The notes beneath the pieces are model-generated. The model worked only from the letters and a program-made list of their open reading frames with translations, was not told the DNA's origin and searched no databases. This document shows, piece after piece, positions 27,756-38,082 of a stretch of DNA of 64,000 bases (the stretch's first letter is position 1; every line of letters starts with the position of its first letter). The stretch is from contig CAJIZH010000004.1 of the NCBI GenBank assembly GCA_905181875.1, positions 186,001 to 250,000 on the forward strand. The letters run 5' to 3'. Both the position numbers and the translations under genes were made by a program. Source of the stretch: Flavobacteriales bacterium UBA6770 (GTDB lineage: Bacteria; Bacteroidota; Bacteroidia; Flavobacteriales_G; Salibacteraceae).

Positions 27756-28697
27756 CTAGAAATAGATTGGGTGAAAAAATACTCCACGCTGATTAAACTC
27801 AACTGCAGGCAAAGGGAATTTAAACCAAGAGACTGCTTTTAAAACTCCGTTTAATACAGCTGATTTCGTCTTAATTCGATGCAAATCAATATCCAATGAA
27901 ACATAGTATTGCTTTTGTCGAGTTAAGGTCTGGGGCAGTGCAAGACCCTTTGAATTGAATGCTGGATTTTCGTGACCGCCGAGCATTCCTGATGCCCCAT
28001 ATCCTAATGAAAAAGAAAGCCATTTTGGAAATTTACTCTCTTCATTCAGAAATGAATGAATATTAGTAGAAAGCCAATAAGTTTGACCATTGTAATTTTT
28101 AAGAACCTCTTGGATTCCTCCATTTCCTAATAGCTCTGGTCTTAAATTGGTATGCAAGGTAGATAGGTAGGAAAATTTTGGCATGATACGCTGTTCCTTC
28201 CATAAAAGTTGTTGCCCGATAAACAATCCTGATCCAACAGTATTTGCTGCTATATCTGCCCATGAAAAGCCCCACTGAGCACTGTAGCCATCTAACAGTT
28301 CAACTCCTGTCAAATACATAAAACCCCAAGCTCCATATAAAAGTGATTTTTTTTCAGAAACACCAGCCCATTTAAGTGAATTATAGCCGAGTACACCACA
28401 GTAATAAGAAGTGAATCCATGCCCTACTTTATCCATACCCTCCCATTCTTTAGTATCATCAAAAGAATGAAGCGAAGTTCGAGGATATCCTTTATACCAA
28501 TATTCATTTAAAGTTACCAAGGTTACTATGGTAATTGAAGAAGCACCACTTACAACCCCAATAAGTCGCGGTTTACTGATAGAGTCAGCATTATGAAACC
28601 ACTTCTTCTGAGCGAAACAAGGCAACCACAAATTAGCTGCTAATATGACCAATAATATTCTCAACAAGCGTTCAAAGCTATTGCAAAAAAGGCACAA
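27756..28697 (-). CDS. DUF2279 family envelope protein
   Basis: 313 residues. An N-terminal hydrophobic segment (LLRILLVILAANLWLPCFAQ) is a probable signal peptide. The body shows the DUF2279 pattern: KVGHGFTSYYCGVLGYNSL, YGAWGFMYLTGVELLDGYS and SWADIAANTVGSGLFIGQQ, alternating aromatic and small residues that suggest membrane-inserted hairpins. Function unknown. No ATG exists near the 5' end. The best start is TTG at 28697, which lies within the U tract of the upstream gene's terminator, or one of two TTG codons about 10 residues further in. That makes the start uncertain. Confidence 0.8.
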   Translation of the reverse strand: MCLFCNSFERLLRILLVILAANLWLPCFAQKKWFHNADSISKPRLIGVVSGASSITIVTLVTLNEYWYKGYPRTSLHSFDDTKEWEGMDKVGHGFTSYYCGVLGYNSLKWAGVSEKKSLLYGAWGFMYLTGVELLDGYSAQWGFSWADIAANTVGSGLFIGQQLLWKEQRIMPKFSYLSTLHTNLRPELLGNGGIQEVLKNYNGQTYWLSTNIHSFLNEESKFPKWLSFSLGYGASGMLGGHENPAFNSKGLALPQTLTRQKQYYVSLDIDLHRIKTKSAVLNGVLKAVSWFKFPLPAVEFNQRGVFFHPIYF

Positions 28698-28729
28698 AAA
28701 AAGCCCAATCGAAATTCTCCGATTGGGCT
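28696..28729 (-). terminator. Rho-independent terminator of the prohibitin-like gene
   Basis: Read on the minus strand, AGCCCAATCG (28729-28720) pairs with CGATTGGGCT (28711-28702) around an 8-nt loop and is followed by seven T (the A run 28696-28702 on plus, partly paired). It lies 20 nt after the stop at 28749. Confidence 0.85.
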
Positions 28730-28748
28730 AAATTTAGTCTGTGTATTT

Positions 28749-29597
28749 CTAGTTACTTCCACCCAAGATAAGTGGTAAACCATCTTTTCCTGAACCTACC
28801 ACTACAACTTTAGAATTAGGCGATTTTGCTAATTCCAAGGTCGCTAAAATTCCTTTTTCTTTCAGAATTTTGTCAGTAAGCGATTTACTGATAATATCAT
28901 TTGCAGCAGCCTTACCGCCTGCTTCAATACGCTGTCTTTCAGCTTCTTTTTTAGCTTTTGCTAATCTAAACTCATATTCTAAAGATTCTTGCTCTTGTTT
29001 CAGCTTAGTTTCAATTGCAGTAACGATAGTTGAGGGGAGCTTTACATCTTCCACCAATACTCTCTTAACCAATAAGAACTGATCTTTTAATACTGCCTGA
29101 ACCTCTTCTAATATTTCTTGTTCAATTACATCTCTTTTACTTGAATACAATTGCTCTGGAGTGTATCGTCCAACAACACTTCTTGCTGCTGCATTAATTG
29201 CTGGATCTAACAACTCACGTTCGTAGTCTTCTCCTTTAGTTTTTATTAAAAAACCAAGGTTTTCGAATTCTGGTTCGTACCATATGGTTCCGTTAACTTT
29301 CACTTCCAATCCGTTTACTGAAAGTACATTCATTTCGTCCGAAATAGACTGCTGACGTACTTTTCTTACGATCATTTTGTTCCAAGGAGCAATAACATGA
29401 AATCCTTCACCATACGTTTTTTCCGTATTAATCCCTGACCCTAAAGTTTCGAATAATACTCCGCCTTCTCCTGGTCCAATTGTAACCGTTAACTTACTCC
29501 AAAGAATAAATACCAATAATAGTCCACCGACAATAAAAGCCACTGGACCAATTTTCTTGAAGTTAAATTCTGTGTTTTCTTGATAAAATTCAGCCAT
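28749..29597 (-). CDS. Prohibitin/SPFH-domain membrane protein
   Basis: 282 residues. A single N-terminal membrane helix (VAFIVGGLLLVFILWSKL, about 20-37) precedes the SPFH/band-7 domain with VTIGPGEGGVLFETLGSG, GEGFHVIAPWNKMIVRKVR and SVVGRYTPEQLYSSKRDVIEQEI. A coiled coil rich in Glu, Lys and Ala (ETKLKQEQESLEYEFRLAKA, about 195-235) follows. The family forms ring-like oligomers on the inner membrane that scaffold proteases or microdomains. ATG start at 29597. A strong terminator follows. The upstream gene on the same strand (29609) is 11 nt away. Confidence 0.9.
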   Translation of the reverse strand: MAEFYQENTEFNFKKIGPVAFIVGGLLLVFILWSKLTVTIGPGEGGVLFETLGSGINTEKTYGEGFHVIAPWNKMIVRKVRQQSISDEMNVLSVNGLEVKVNGTIWYEPEFENLGFLIKTKGEDYERELLDPAINAAARSVVGRYTPEQLYSSKRDVIEQEILEEVQAVLKDQFLLVKRVLVEDVKLPSTIVTAIETKLKQEQESLEYEFRLAKAKKEAERQRIEAGGKAAANDIISKSLTDKILKEKGILATLELAKSPNSKVVVVGSGKDGLPLILGGSN

Positions 29598-29608
29598 AAC
29601 GCTTTTGT

Positions 29609-30007
29609 TTAATTTGTTTTAATTGATGTTTGTTTTAAATCGCCCATAAAGGCTTTCCCATTTAATACTGCAGTAAATTGGTAAGTATCCTCTTCAATTG
29701 CAGTAATTGATACTTTAAGAGTATCAAGATCATTCAGTAAATTTTTGTCGGGATTATTGCTCTCTTTTAGGACCAAATGATACTCACATTCATTAGCCCA
29801 AAGAATTTTGTAGACATCCTTGAATCCTCTCTTTTGACTCACCTCAATCTGTTCTGTTTCGGTTCTAGTAATTTTAATATCCGAAATGGAAGTATCGTTA
29901 GCTTCAAATTTACCCAGTTTAAAATCTGCACAAGTTTTCTTTTGACAACTTATAGTTGCTACCAACACAAGCATTAAAAAAATAAATGAATTAATGATTT
30001 TGAGCAT
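29609..30007 (-). CDS. Small lipoprotein, unknown function
   Basis: 132 residues. The N-terminus IINSFIFLMLVLVATISCQKK is a lipoprotein signal peptide with the lipobox Cys at about residue 21. The mature part is a short beta-rich domain with CADFKLGKFEANDT and ANECEYHLVLKES. Bacteroidota genomes carry many small lipoproteins of this layout, some mislabelled as topoisomerase; nothing here supports that label. It lies between an outer-membrane-like protein (7 nt upstream) and the SPFH gene (11 nt downstream), so the three are probably cotranscribed. Confidence 0.75.
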   Translation of the reverse strand: MLKIINSFIFLMLVLVATISCQKKTCADFKLGKFEANDTSISDIKITRTETEQIEVSQKRGFKDVYKILWANECEYHLVLKESNNPDKNLLNDLDTLKVSITAIEEDTYQFTAVLNGKAFMGDLKQTSIKTN

Positions 30008-30014
30008 TGTCTTT

Positions 30015-30839
30015 TCACTTTCTGTTCAAAGGTAAACTTATTCCGAATGCTCCGTAAACTTGGAACCAACCAAAATGATGATCTACCTTTGCTGAACCTA
30101 GTTCAGTAGTTAAGACATTCGGTAGCCAAACGTATCCTGTTTTTGCAGATATTTCATAGAAAAAATGTGTAAAAAATGTTGTCCTAAATCCTGCCTTCGA
30201 GCTAATGCCCCAACCTGCAACGTGAAATCGATTATCCAACTGCTCATCCATAACCACCGCAACTGTTTTTGGAATGCACATCCCTAAACCTGCTCCAGCC
30301 ACAAATTGCACATCAAATTTTTCATTGTTTGATTGCCATACAGGAAGCCAATAGTCCAGTTCTGCGCTCGCATAGTTCAGACCATCTGAATGCTCTAAAT
30401 ACACAAATCTATTTCCGATTAAAATCTCTTGATTCGAAAATGCACCTTGATACTTATCTTCTGTATCAATAAAACCGGAAATAGTTACTTTTTGACCAAG
30501 ATCCATGACATATTTCATATGATCCATTCCCAACGAAACACTTATCCTATCACTTAAAAAATATCCAAGTCTATAGTTGTATTGAGGAATCGTGAATTTT
30601 CCTATATGTAAGTACGGATCTACCTCAACTTTAGATGGTCGATCAGAAGCCTTAACATCAGATAATATAAAATCATAATTATCTCCTTGAAAGTGCATAT
30701 CGCTGGGCGTAAAGGCACTTCTGTTATATCCCCAGTAAAAAAAGAGTTCTCCTTTCTGTTTTATGGCTTGCTGTGCAACACACAATATTGGCCATGACAT
30801 GACAAGGATTAGTATTACTATTTTACTCTTTAAATTCAA
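30015..30839 (-). CDS. Predicted outer-membrane beta-barrel protein
   Basis: 274 residues. Signal peptide: IVILILVMSWPILCVAQQ. The rest alternates polar and aromatic strands (GELFFYWGYNRSAFTPSDMH, YNYRLGYFLSDRISVSLGMD, GWGISSKAGFRTTFFTHFFY) and ends with a strand GWFQVYGAFGISLPLNRK, as in small barrels. There is no specific family that I can name. The start is a TTG at 30839, directly after the proS stop (TGA at 30842-30840). No ATG precedes the signal peptide, so this start is needed for export. It is cotranscribed downstream of proS. Confidence 0.75.
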   Translation of the reverse strand: MNLKSKIVILILVMSWPILCVAQQAIKQKGELFFYWGYNRSAFTPSDMHFQGDNYDFILSDVKASDRPSKVEVDPYLHIGKFTIPQYNYRLGYFLSDRISVSLGMDHMKYVMDLGQKVTISGFIDTEDKYQGAFSNQEILIGNRFVYLEHSDGLNYASAELDYWLPVWQSNNEKFDVQFVAGAGLGMCIPKTVAVVMDEQLDNRFHVAGWGISSKAGFRTTFFTHFFYEISAKTGYVWLPNVLTTELGSAKVDHHFGWFQVYGAFGISLPLNRK

Positions 30840-32315
30840 TCAATAGGCTTTAGCAAACAACACTTTTTGCGCTGATGGTTTTCCTGAATAAATACAAATT
30901 CCTTCTGTTTTGTCTCCTTCTAGAGGAATACAACGAATAGTTGCTTTTGTTTCTTTTTTTATACGCTCTTCAGTATCAGCTGTTCCATCCCAATGCGCTA
31001 ATATAAATCCGCCTTTAGTATTTAATACATCCTTAAACTCTGCATAAGTGTCAATCTCTATAGTTGTTTCTGCTCGATAATCCAACGCTCTTTTATACAA
31101 GTTTTCCTGAATTTCAATCATCAACTTCTCTACATGATCAACTACATTGTCTAACGAAACAATTTCCTTTTCTAAAGTATCTCTTCGCGCAACCTCTACA
31201 GTACCGTTTTCAATATCTCTAGGTCCCATTGCTAGGCGAACTGGCACTCCTTTAAATTCGTATTCGTTAAACTTCCATCCTGGCTTATAGGTGTCTCGAT
31301 CGTCATACTTAACACTAATTCCTTTTTCTTCCAATGCTTTTTTGATTGGCAGCACCTTTTCAGTCACCGCTTCCAATTGATTATCTTGTCTGTAAATAGG
31401 AATAATCGCAACTTGTATAGGCGCTAGTTTTGGAGGAAGTACAAGACCATGATCATCTGAATGTGTCATAATTAGACCGCCCATTAAACGTGTAGAGACG
31501 CCCCAGCTTGTAGCCCATACAAATTCTTCTTTTCCTTCTTTGGAAGCATACTTTACATCAAATGCTTTTGCGAAATTTTGACCTAGAAAGTGTGATGTTC
31601 CTGCTTGTAAAGCTTTACCGTCTTGCATAAGAGCTTCGATACAATAGGTTTCCAATGCACCAGCAAAACGTTCACTTGCAGTTTTCACACCTTGTATGAC
31701 GGGCATAGCCATATGCTTTTCGGCAAATTCAGCGTAAACACGTAACATTAGTTCTGCTTCTTCTACCGCTTCTTTTTCTGTCGCATGAGCAGTGTGTCCT
31801 TCTTGCCATAAAAATTCGGCTGTTCTTAAAAACAATCTTGTTCGCATTTCCCAACGCACTACATTGGCCCATTGGTTAATCAATAAAGGAAGGTCTCTAT
31901 ACGATTGAATCCACTTCTTGTAAGTGCTCCAAATGATGGTTTCAGAAGTTGGACGAACGATGAGTTCTTCCTCAAGTTTAGCGTCAGGATCAACGATAAC
32001 CCCGTCACCGTTAGGATCATTCATCAAGCGATAGTGTGTTACTACAGCACATTCTTTTGCGAAACCTTCAACATGGCTCGCTTCTTTACTTAAATACGAT
32101 TTCGGGATGAATAGCGGGAAATAGGCGTTGCTATGTCCAGTTGCCTTGAACATTCGATCCAACTCTGCTTGCATTTTCTCCCAAATAGCGTATCCATAAG
32201 GCTTTATAACCATACAGCCTCGAACGTCAGAGTTTTCGGCCAAATCGGCTTTTACTACTAACTCGTTGTACCACTTGGAATAGTCTTGTTCTCTTGATGT
32301 AAATCCTTTTGCCAT
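30840..32315 (-). CDS. proS: Prolyl-tRNA synthetase (short, archaeal/eukaryal-type)
   Basis: 491 residues, the short class II ProS without the bacterial INS editing domain, common in Bacteroidota. Class II motifs: motif 2 [21 protein letters not shown] and motif 3 [17 protein letters not shown] with the ATP-binding Arg nearby; [13 protein letters not shown] gives the proline-binding loop. An anticodon-binding domain ([10 protein letters not shown] onward, about 285-400) and a C-terminal zinc-like/alpha-beta domain follow. It charges tRNA-Pro in the cytoplasm. ATG start at 32315. Confidence 0.96.
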   Translation of the reverse strand: MAKGFTSREQDYSKWYNELVVKADLAENSDVRGCMVIKPYGYAIWEKMQAELDRMFKATGHSNAYFPLFIPKSYLSKEASHVEGFAKECAVVTHYRLMNDPNGDGVIVDPDAKLEEELIVRPTSETIIWSTYKKWIQSYRDLPLLINQWANVVRWEMRTRLFLRTAEFLWQEGHTAHATEKEAVEEAELMLRVYAEFAEKHMAMPVIQGVKTASERFAGALETYCIEALMQDGKALQAGTSHFLGQNFAKAFDVKYASKEGKEEFVWATSWGVSTRLMGGLIMTHSDDHGLVLPPKLAPIQVAIIPIYRQDNQLEAVTEKVLPIKKALEEKGISVKYDDRDTYKPGWKFNEYEFKGVPVRLAMGPRDIENGTVEVARRDTLEKEIVSLDNVVDHVEKLMIEIQENLYKRALDYRAETTIEIDTYAEFKDVLNTKGGFILAHWDGTADTEERIKKETKATIRCIPLEGDKTEGICIYSGKPSAQKVLFAKAY

Positions 32316-32384
32316 AAAGCCTTAGTTCAACCGCGAAAATAGTGATAGATTTCCAACAAAACTGGGAATATTAACAGAAGAATT

Positions 32385-33476
32385 TTAGTCTTTACGACCT
32401 AAATCATATAACATTTTTCCATGATCATAAATCGCGGAAGCAAACGTCGGTTGTTGAAAGTATGGCAGATTAAAATCTCTAACCACATCTTGCACTATTG
32501 GCGACAATTTCTTATAATGAACGTGACAAATATTAGGGAATAGGTGGTGCTCAATTTGAAAATTAAGACCTCCCACATACCAAGAAAATAATTTGCTTTT
32601 CATTGCAAAATTCTGAGTAGTAAGAATCTGATGCGCTGCCCAGCTATTAGCTATAGTATTATCTACTTCAATTTTCGGATATTCCGTCCTTGTCGTTACA
32701 TGTGCTGGCTGGAAAACCGATGATGTCGTAAGGCCCGCAAAAAAATGTTTGCATGAATAACCAACTAAAATAAGCCAAATAGAATATTCAGTAAAAACTA
32801 TTGGAGCTCCTAGATAAAGCATATAGTAACACAATTTCCAAACCACCAGACGAGTCAGTTCTCTTCTATAAGCTTTATTGCGACCATCGTAGAAACCTTC
32901 AGACTTAAACTGCAATAGTTGCTTTACATCTTTAGTAGTAGTCCACATAAAAGTCATTAACCCATAAAAAAACCAAGCGTACAAAAACTGAAATTTATGA
33001 ATATTCCGTTTGGGCACATCAGGAGTAAATCGCAATGCTGGAATTGGAGATCTAATATCCTCATCAATACCTGTAACATTGGTGTAAGTGTGATGTTTAT
33101 GATTGTGTTGTATTCTCCAATTCTCGGCAAACCCACCAATAAAGAACATAGAAAAATGACCTATCCAATTATTAAGTTTTCTATTGCTTGAAAAGGTATC
33201 GTGCACTGCATCATGCATTACAGAAAAGCCTACGCCTGCCATTCCGAAACCAGTTAGTGTCCAAAGACCACAATAAAGGTACCAAGGAAGATCTGCTATC
33301 ACAATTGTGAGTGCAAATGGCACCCACAACAACAAAAACAATAACACCGTTTTTACATACAAAGAAACATTACCCGTTTTCTTTATGTCATTATCTTTAA
33401 AATATTTATTGACTTTTTTTCTGAGGGCTTTATAAAATGCGTCTCCATCCGGAGCGGAATATCTTGCTGCTTTCAA
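32385..33476 (-). CDS. Acyl-lipid/front-end-type fatty acid desaturase
   Basis: 363 residues. Three histidine boxes: MHDAVHDTFSSN (about residue 88), HNHKHHTYTNVTG (about 124) and FQIEHHLFPNICHVHY (about 310); the QxxHH form of the third box is typical of delta-5/delta-6/linoleoyl-CoA desaturases. Paired membrane helices (VLLFLLLWVPFALTIVIADL) flank the boxes. It probably desaturates phospholipid-bound or CoA-bound fatty acids. It differs from the 255-residue desaturase at 18857. The start is TTG at 33476, because an in-frame stop lies just upstream and no ATG is near. Confidence 0.88.
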   Translation of the reverse strand: MKAARYSAPDGDAFYKALRKKVNKYFKDNDIKKTGNVSLYVKTVLLFLLLWVPFALTIVIADLPWYLYCGLWTLTGFGMAGVGFSVMHDAVHDTFSSNRKLNNWIGHFSMFFIGGFAENWRIQHNHKHHTYTNVTGIDEDIRSPIPALRFTPDVPKRNIHKFQFLYAWFFYGLMTFMWTTTKDVKQLLQFKSEGFYDGRNKAYRRELTRLVVWKLCYYMLYLGAPIVFTEYSIWLILVGYSCKHFFAGLTTSSVFQPAHVTTRTEYPKIEVDNTIANSWAAHQILTTQNFAMKSKLFSWYVGGLNFQIEHHLFPNICHVHYKKLSPIVQDVVRDFNLPYFQQPTFASAIYDHGKMLYDLGRKD

Positions 33477-33610
33477 ATCTTAAATATTTAGATTACAAAT
33501 ATACGCCTGAAATTATTTCAAATTAAAACTTATATCATAATACGGTTAACACCTACATGCCTTAAACAAATAGTTATTAATATGGTTTATCGGTGGCCAG
33601 TAATTAATTC

Positions 33611-34927
33611 CTAATTATCAGGTTTTACAAGAAGCCCGCTTACTCGAATTAATTCGAATTCACTTAGCCTAACTTGGTACTTAGAATTAGTAATGCTGAT
33701 TTGTGCGCGCAAGTAATTAATTTGAGCCGTTCGAAATTCAACATTCGTTAATGATCCAAGCTGATAAAGATCGCGTGTTCGATTAAAGTTAAACTCGGCA
33801 TTTTTAAAATTTCGCTCGTTCATTCCCAGAATCCTAAGATTCTTCTCGTAGTCTATCCATGAATTATTCAAATCAGTTTTTAATTGGTCAATAGTATTCA
33901 ATCTCAATTCTTCTTGATTCTCTAATCGCACTTGGGCATTCTTCGCTCTAGTTTTACGCTGAGATCCTTGAAAAATTGGATATGATAGGGTAATCCCAGC
34001 AGTATAACCTAGGTTTTGACTCTCTAATAAATTACCGATTTCATTATTCTGTTGTCGGAAACCATAGTCCGCGTTTAATGCAATAGTTGGCAAGTATCCT
34101 GCATTTGCAATTTGGGCATCTTTTTCAGCTACTAGCTTGGCATATTCTAAATTGACTAATTCAGCATTATTCTCTTTCGATTGCTTTTCTAATTCAGCGA
34201 AATCCATACTCGAGTTAATACTTACTTCTTCCGAAATATCGAATCCCATTGGCAATTGGTATCCCGTTAGCAGATTGAGGCTATTACTGGATTGAGCATA
34301 ATTTGCTTCCGCATTTGCCCAAGTAACACTATCTGTATTTAAGTCTACTTGTGCACTCAAATAATTCAATGAGGAACTTCCGCCCGATTCAAAATTTGAT
34401 TTAGCCCTTCTCATTCTATCGTTAGACAGATCTACTGATTTTAAAGCCACTTTTTTATTGTTTTTAGCGGCTGCCATAATATAATAAGTAGAAATTACTT
34501 GCATCAAAGTACTCTCAACCGTTGCACGAGTTTTAGCATCTTCTAAATCAATCAATAATTGGAGCCTGTCGTAATTTTTGAACATTGCCAAACCATCGAA
34601 TACTATCCAATTTAAACCAACTCCAGCATTTAAACTTGTCGATTGTGCGTTATCTCTTTCAATTGAAATTGGATCTGGTTGTGCCAAAAGCTCCAGCTTC
34701 ATGTTTTGATTTGAATAACTCGCTCCTGCATTTGCGCTTACAGTTGGTAACATCCCTGCATTACCAGCACCAGAACTATTCTCTGCCATTTCAACATTAT
34801 TTGCCGAAACTTTTATATTGTGATTATTTTTCAAAGCCAATTCCAACACTTTTTCTAAAGAATACTCTTGAGCCGCTGCAGCAGAGCAAAAGCCAATAAC
34901 TAAGAAAATAATAAATACCTGTTTCAT
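33611..34927 (-). CDS. TolC-family outer-membrane efflux channel
   Basis: 438 residues. Signal peptide: IFLIVIGFCSAAAAQ-like FLVIGFCSAAAAQEYS. Two OEP repeats of long alpha-helices follow (NNHNIKVSANNVEMAENSSG; later LRILGMNERNFKNAEFNFNR and YQLGSLTNVEFRTAQINYLR), with beta segments such as NAGVGLNWIVFDGLAMFKN. It forms the trimeric channel of a tripartite exporter with the RND and adaptor genes just upstream. Its ATG overlaps the RND stop (TAATG at 34927). Confidence 0.93.
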   Translation of the reverse strand: MKQVFIIFLVIGFCSAAAAQEYSLEKVLELALKNNHNIKVSANNVEMAENSSGAGNAGMLPTVSANAGASYSNQNMKLELLAQPDPISIERDNAQSTSLNAGVGLNWIVFDGLAMFKNYDRLQLLIDLEDAKTRATVESTLMQVISTYYIMAAAKNNKKVALKSVDLSNDRMRRAKSNFESGGSSSLNYLSAQVDLNTDSVTWANAEANYAQSSNSLNLLTGYQLPMGFDISEEVSINSSMDFAELEKQSKENNAELVNLEYAKLVAEKDAQIANAGYLPTIALNADYGFRQQNNEIGNLLESQNLGYTAGITLSYPIFQGSQRKTRAKNAQVRLENQEELRLNTIDQLKTDLNNSWIDYEKNLRILGMNERNFKNAEFNFNRTRDLYQLGSLTNVEFRTAQINYLRAQISITNSKYQVRLSEFELIRVSGLLVKPDN

Positions 34928-37900
34928 TACTTTTTGATATTTAATTGTTCGGATTTTAATTCGATATAGGCAGGTTCAACTTCCTCATGCGTTGGTCTTT
35001 TACCTGTCCATAACCAGTTAAGACCAACCTTAATGCGGTTAAGCATTACTAAGAATACTGGCAGGACAATCAAAGTAATAAAAGTGGCTATCATCATTCC
35101 ATAAGCTACCGAAATTGCCATTGGAATTAGAAACTGTGCCTGAAAAGAGGTTTCAAAAATTAGCGGTCCTAAACCTGCAACTGTCGTAACCGAAGTCAAT
35201 ATAATTGCTCTAAATCGGCTTCGCCCAGCTTCAAATACCGCTTTATCAAAGTCTTTATATTCTTTGACTAATTCGTTTACACGACTTACAAAAACCAGAC
35301 TATCGTTTACCATGATTCCAATTAGTGCAATGATTCCAAACATTGACAGCAAACTAATTGCGTGCCCATGGAAATAGTGTCCCCAGCCTACTCCAATTAA
35401 TGCAAAAGGGATACAGATGAACACAAGCACAGCTTGCCAAAGCGAACGAAAGGTTAGCACAATAACGGCCAACATTAGCAATAATATTATCGGAATCACT
35501 CTTTTTCCAGAACTTGCTGTTTTTTGCTGTTGCTTGCTCTGCCCTTCATATGTAACACTTGTAGAGGGATACTTTGCCAGAACTTCAGGAATAATTACAT
35601 CCCTAACCTCAGCCATAATTTCACTTGCCGAAGCTGTCGGATCGTCTAATTCAGCTTCAATTCGTACTTCTCTTCTTCCGTCCAAGTGATTAATTGCTAC
35701 GATTCCTCGTTCAATCTCATATTCAGCAATTTCATTCAACGGAATTTGCATTCCTGAAGCAGTTCGAATGCGCATGTTTTCCAAGCGTTTTACTGACCCC
35801 CTATCCTCTAAGTCATAACGCACCCAAACTTTAACTTCATCAAGACCACGCTGCAATCGCTGTACTTCAAACCCAAAGAAGCCTTGTCGCACTTGACCAA
35901 CTACATCCCGCATAGTTAATCCCATTGCATAGGCTTTTTCCTTCAGTTTTAACCTTAATTCACGCGCACCTTTTTTGTCGTTGTCATTGACATCTTTGAG
36001 CACTGGCAACTCTTTCAATTTATTTTTCAATTCTTCTTTTGCTAGATTAAGCTCTGCCAAGTCATTACCTAATAGTGAGACCGAAACTGGTTTTCCAAAA
36101 GGAGTTCTAATACCAAAAGTGAGTTTCTCTGCTTCGTAAATTTCACCTACCTGATCTCGAATAGCATTGGAAATCAAGAAACTTTGCATTTGACGTTCTT
36201 CCGTGCCTAATAACCGAATGGTGACGCTACCGGAATTAGCACCTGGCCCTACTTTCAGCAAAACGTTTTCAACAATATCTTTAGCGTCAGCTCTTTCTGC
36301 AGACATTTTATCATTCACTCGCCAAGCTGCAGATTGAATTTCTTCGAGATAACTTTCAGTAATACTTTCCGTTGTTCCACTAGGCATTTCTAAATTCACT
36401 GTAATGTAATCCTGCTCTATAAACGGAAAAAAGGTTAGCTTAATAAGTCCACCATTAATACCTCCGAGAGTTATTAGAAAAAGTGCAATAGGAACCGAAA
36501 GTGCGAGCACCCAATTCTTCATGGTAAACTTCAATAATGGAGCATAATATTTATCTCTAAGAGTAGACATAATATTATCAAACAACTTCTCAACTTTATT
36601 CTTTTTAGCGTTTTTACTCAATGCCTTGGAATGGGCGACGTGAGCAGGTAGAATAAATGCACCTTCAACCAATGAAAAAGCCAACGTGCTAATTACCACA
36701 AAAGCCATATCAGGAGCAAATTCGCCTAGTCGTCCTTCCAAGAAAAAGAAGGTGGAGAAAGCGATTGCGGTGGTCAATACGGCTGAAAATACAGCTGGCA
36801 ACACTTGCATGGTTCCGTCAATTGCAGCCTGCATTGGCTCTTTTCCGTCTTCATACTGTTTGTATATGTTTTCTCCGATTACAATTCCGTCATCCACCAG
36901 GATCCCTACCACGAGAATCATCCCAAAAAGGGAGATAACATTAATAGAAACGTTACTATTAGCTCCAACGATAAACATCCCCATAAAGGCAACCGGAATA
37001 CTTAATGCAACCCAAAAGGCCAATCTAATATGAAGGAAAAATGCCAGAAACAAGAGCACTAATAGGAATCCTACGACTCCATTTTCAATTAGCAAATCAA
37101 TCCTATCATTTAAAGTAGTTGAACCATCACGAACGAGCGTTGTTTTCACTACGCCATTTTCTTCATTAAAATTTACCATGTATTCCTTTACCGATTCAGT
37201 AACAAAAAGAATATCTTCATTAATGGTATTGCTCACTTCAATTATAACGGAAGGATCACCATTCAGATAACTTCTATTTGGTGATTCTGCCCAAATATCA
37301 CTTACAATAGCAACATCTCTAAGGCGAACCATTCTTCCGTCATCTGTGGTTTTTATAACAATGTCTCGAAATTCATCAGCATAATATCCTTTGGTATTTG
37401 CACGGATAATGAGTTCTTCTTTATCGCCTCTTACTTTACCTCCAGTAACTTCTAAATTGGCATTTTTTATCTTCTGACTAACTTCGAGAAAAGTCAAATC
37501 ATAGGCTCTTAAAACATCTTCTTTTAATGCAATTTCTATTTCTTCATCGGGGTATCCGGACAGTGCAATTTTACTAATTCCATCAATTGCCAATAAATCA
37601 CTTTCAGCTTTTTGGGCGAACTTTTTTAATGTGGTTAAAGAAACATCTCCACTTAAAGAAAAGCTAATGGCAAAGTTCCTGCTCTCCTGCTTGTAAATTA
37701 CTGGAGGCTCCATTCCATCTGGGAAAGAAGGAATTCTATCTACAGCGTTTTTAACGTCTTGTAAAACCATATCCGTGCTGTAAGATCTTACCACTTCAAT
37801 AGTAATTACGCCGGAGTTTTCTCGACTTACTGAACTAATTTGCTCAATGCCTGTGACACCGCGAAGATTATCCTCAATCTTGAGTACAATTCCTTTCTCA

Positions 37901-38079
37901 ATCTCCTCGGGAGAAGAACCAGGATATACAGTTTCAATTTTCAAAATTCGACTTTCAGAAACAGGAAAAAAATTCTTCTTCCAGCTTTGCAATCCAAAAT
38001 AGCCGAAAATAAAAATCAACACCATTAAGGTATTTCCAGCAACGGGATATTTTATGAAATAGGCAATTAAATTACGCAC
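34927..38079 (-). CDS. RND-family efflux transporter permease
   Basis: 1050 residues, the usual size. The N-terminal helix (YPVAGNTLMVLIFIFGYFGL) is followed by a first porter domain, helices with GMILVVGILVDDGIVIGENI (TM4, carrying the acidic proton-relay pair), a second porter domain, and ALIGIMVNDSLVFVSRVNE (TM10). It drives proton-coupled export of drugs, bile-like compounds or lipids; the substrate is not readable. Start is GTG at 38079, 3 nt after the adaptor stop. The order is regulator, adaptor, pump, channel in one operon. Confidence 0.95.
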   Translation of the reverse strand: MRNLIAYFIKYPVAGNTLMVLIFIFGYFGLQSWKKNFFPVSESRILKIETVYPGSSPEEIEKGIVLKIEDNLRGVTGIEQISSVSRENSGVITIEVVRSYSTDMVLQDVKNAVDRIPSFPDGMEPPVIYKQESRNFAISFSLSGDVSLTTLKKFAQKAESDLLAIDGISKIALSGYPDEEIEIALKEDVLRAYDLTFLEVSQKIKNANLEVTGGKVRGDKEELIIRANTKGYYADEFRDIVIKTTDDGRMVRLRDVAIVSDIWAESPNRSYLNGDPSVIIEVSNTINEDILFVTESVKEYMVNFNEENGVVKTTLVRDGSTTLNDRIDLLIENGVVGFLLVLLFLAFFLHIRLAFWVALSIPVAFMGMFIVGANSNVSINVISLFGMILVVGILVDDGIVIGENIYKQYEDGKEPMQAAIDGTMQVLPAVFSAVLTTAIAFSTFFFLEGRLGEFAPDMAFVVISTLAFSLVEGAFILPAHVAHSKALSKNAKKNKVEKLFDNIMSTLRDKYYAPLLKFTMKNWVLALSVPIALFLITLGGINGGLIKLTFFPFIEQDYITVNLEMPSGTTESITESYLEEIQSAAWRVNDKMSAERADAKDIVENVLLKVGPGANSGSVTIRLLGTEERQMQSFLISNAIRDQVGEIYEAEKLTFGIRTPFGKPVSVSLLGNDLAELNLAKEELKNKLKELPVLKDVNDNDKKGARELRLKLKEKAYAMGLTMRDVVGQVRQGFFGFEVQRLQRGLDEVKVWVRYDLEDRGSVKRLENMRIRTASGMQIPLNEIAEYEIERGIVAINHLDGRREVRIEAELDDPTASASEIMAEVRDVIIPEVLAKYPSTSVTYEGQSKQQQKTASSGKRVIPIILLLMLAVIVLTFRSLWQAVLVFICIPFALIGVGWGHYFHGHAISLLSMFGIIALIGIMVNDSLVFVSRVNELVKEYKDFDKAVFEAGRSRFRAIILTSVTTVAGLGPLIFETSFQAQFLIPMAISVAYGMMIATFITLIVLPVFLVMLNRIKVGLNWLWTGKRPTHEEVEPAYIELKSEQLNIKK

Positions 38080-38082
38080 GGC

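Noticed and set aside
29609-30007. Topoisomerase label sometimes given to similar small lipoproteins
   Set aside because: The protein is a 132-residue lipoprotein with no topoisomerase motif.
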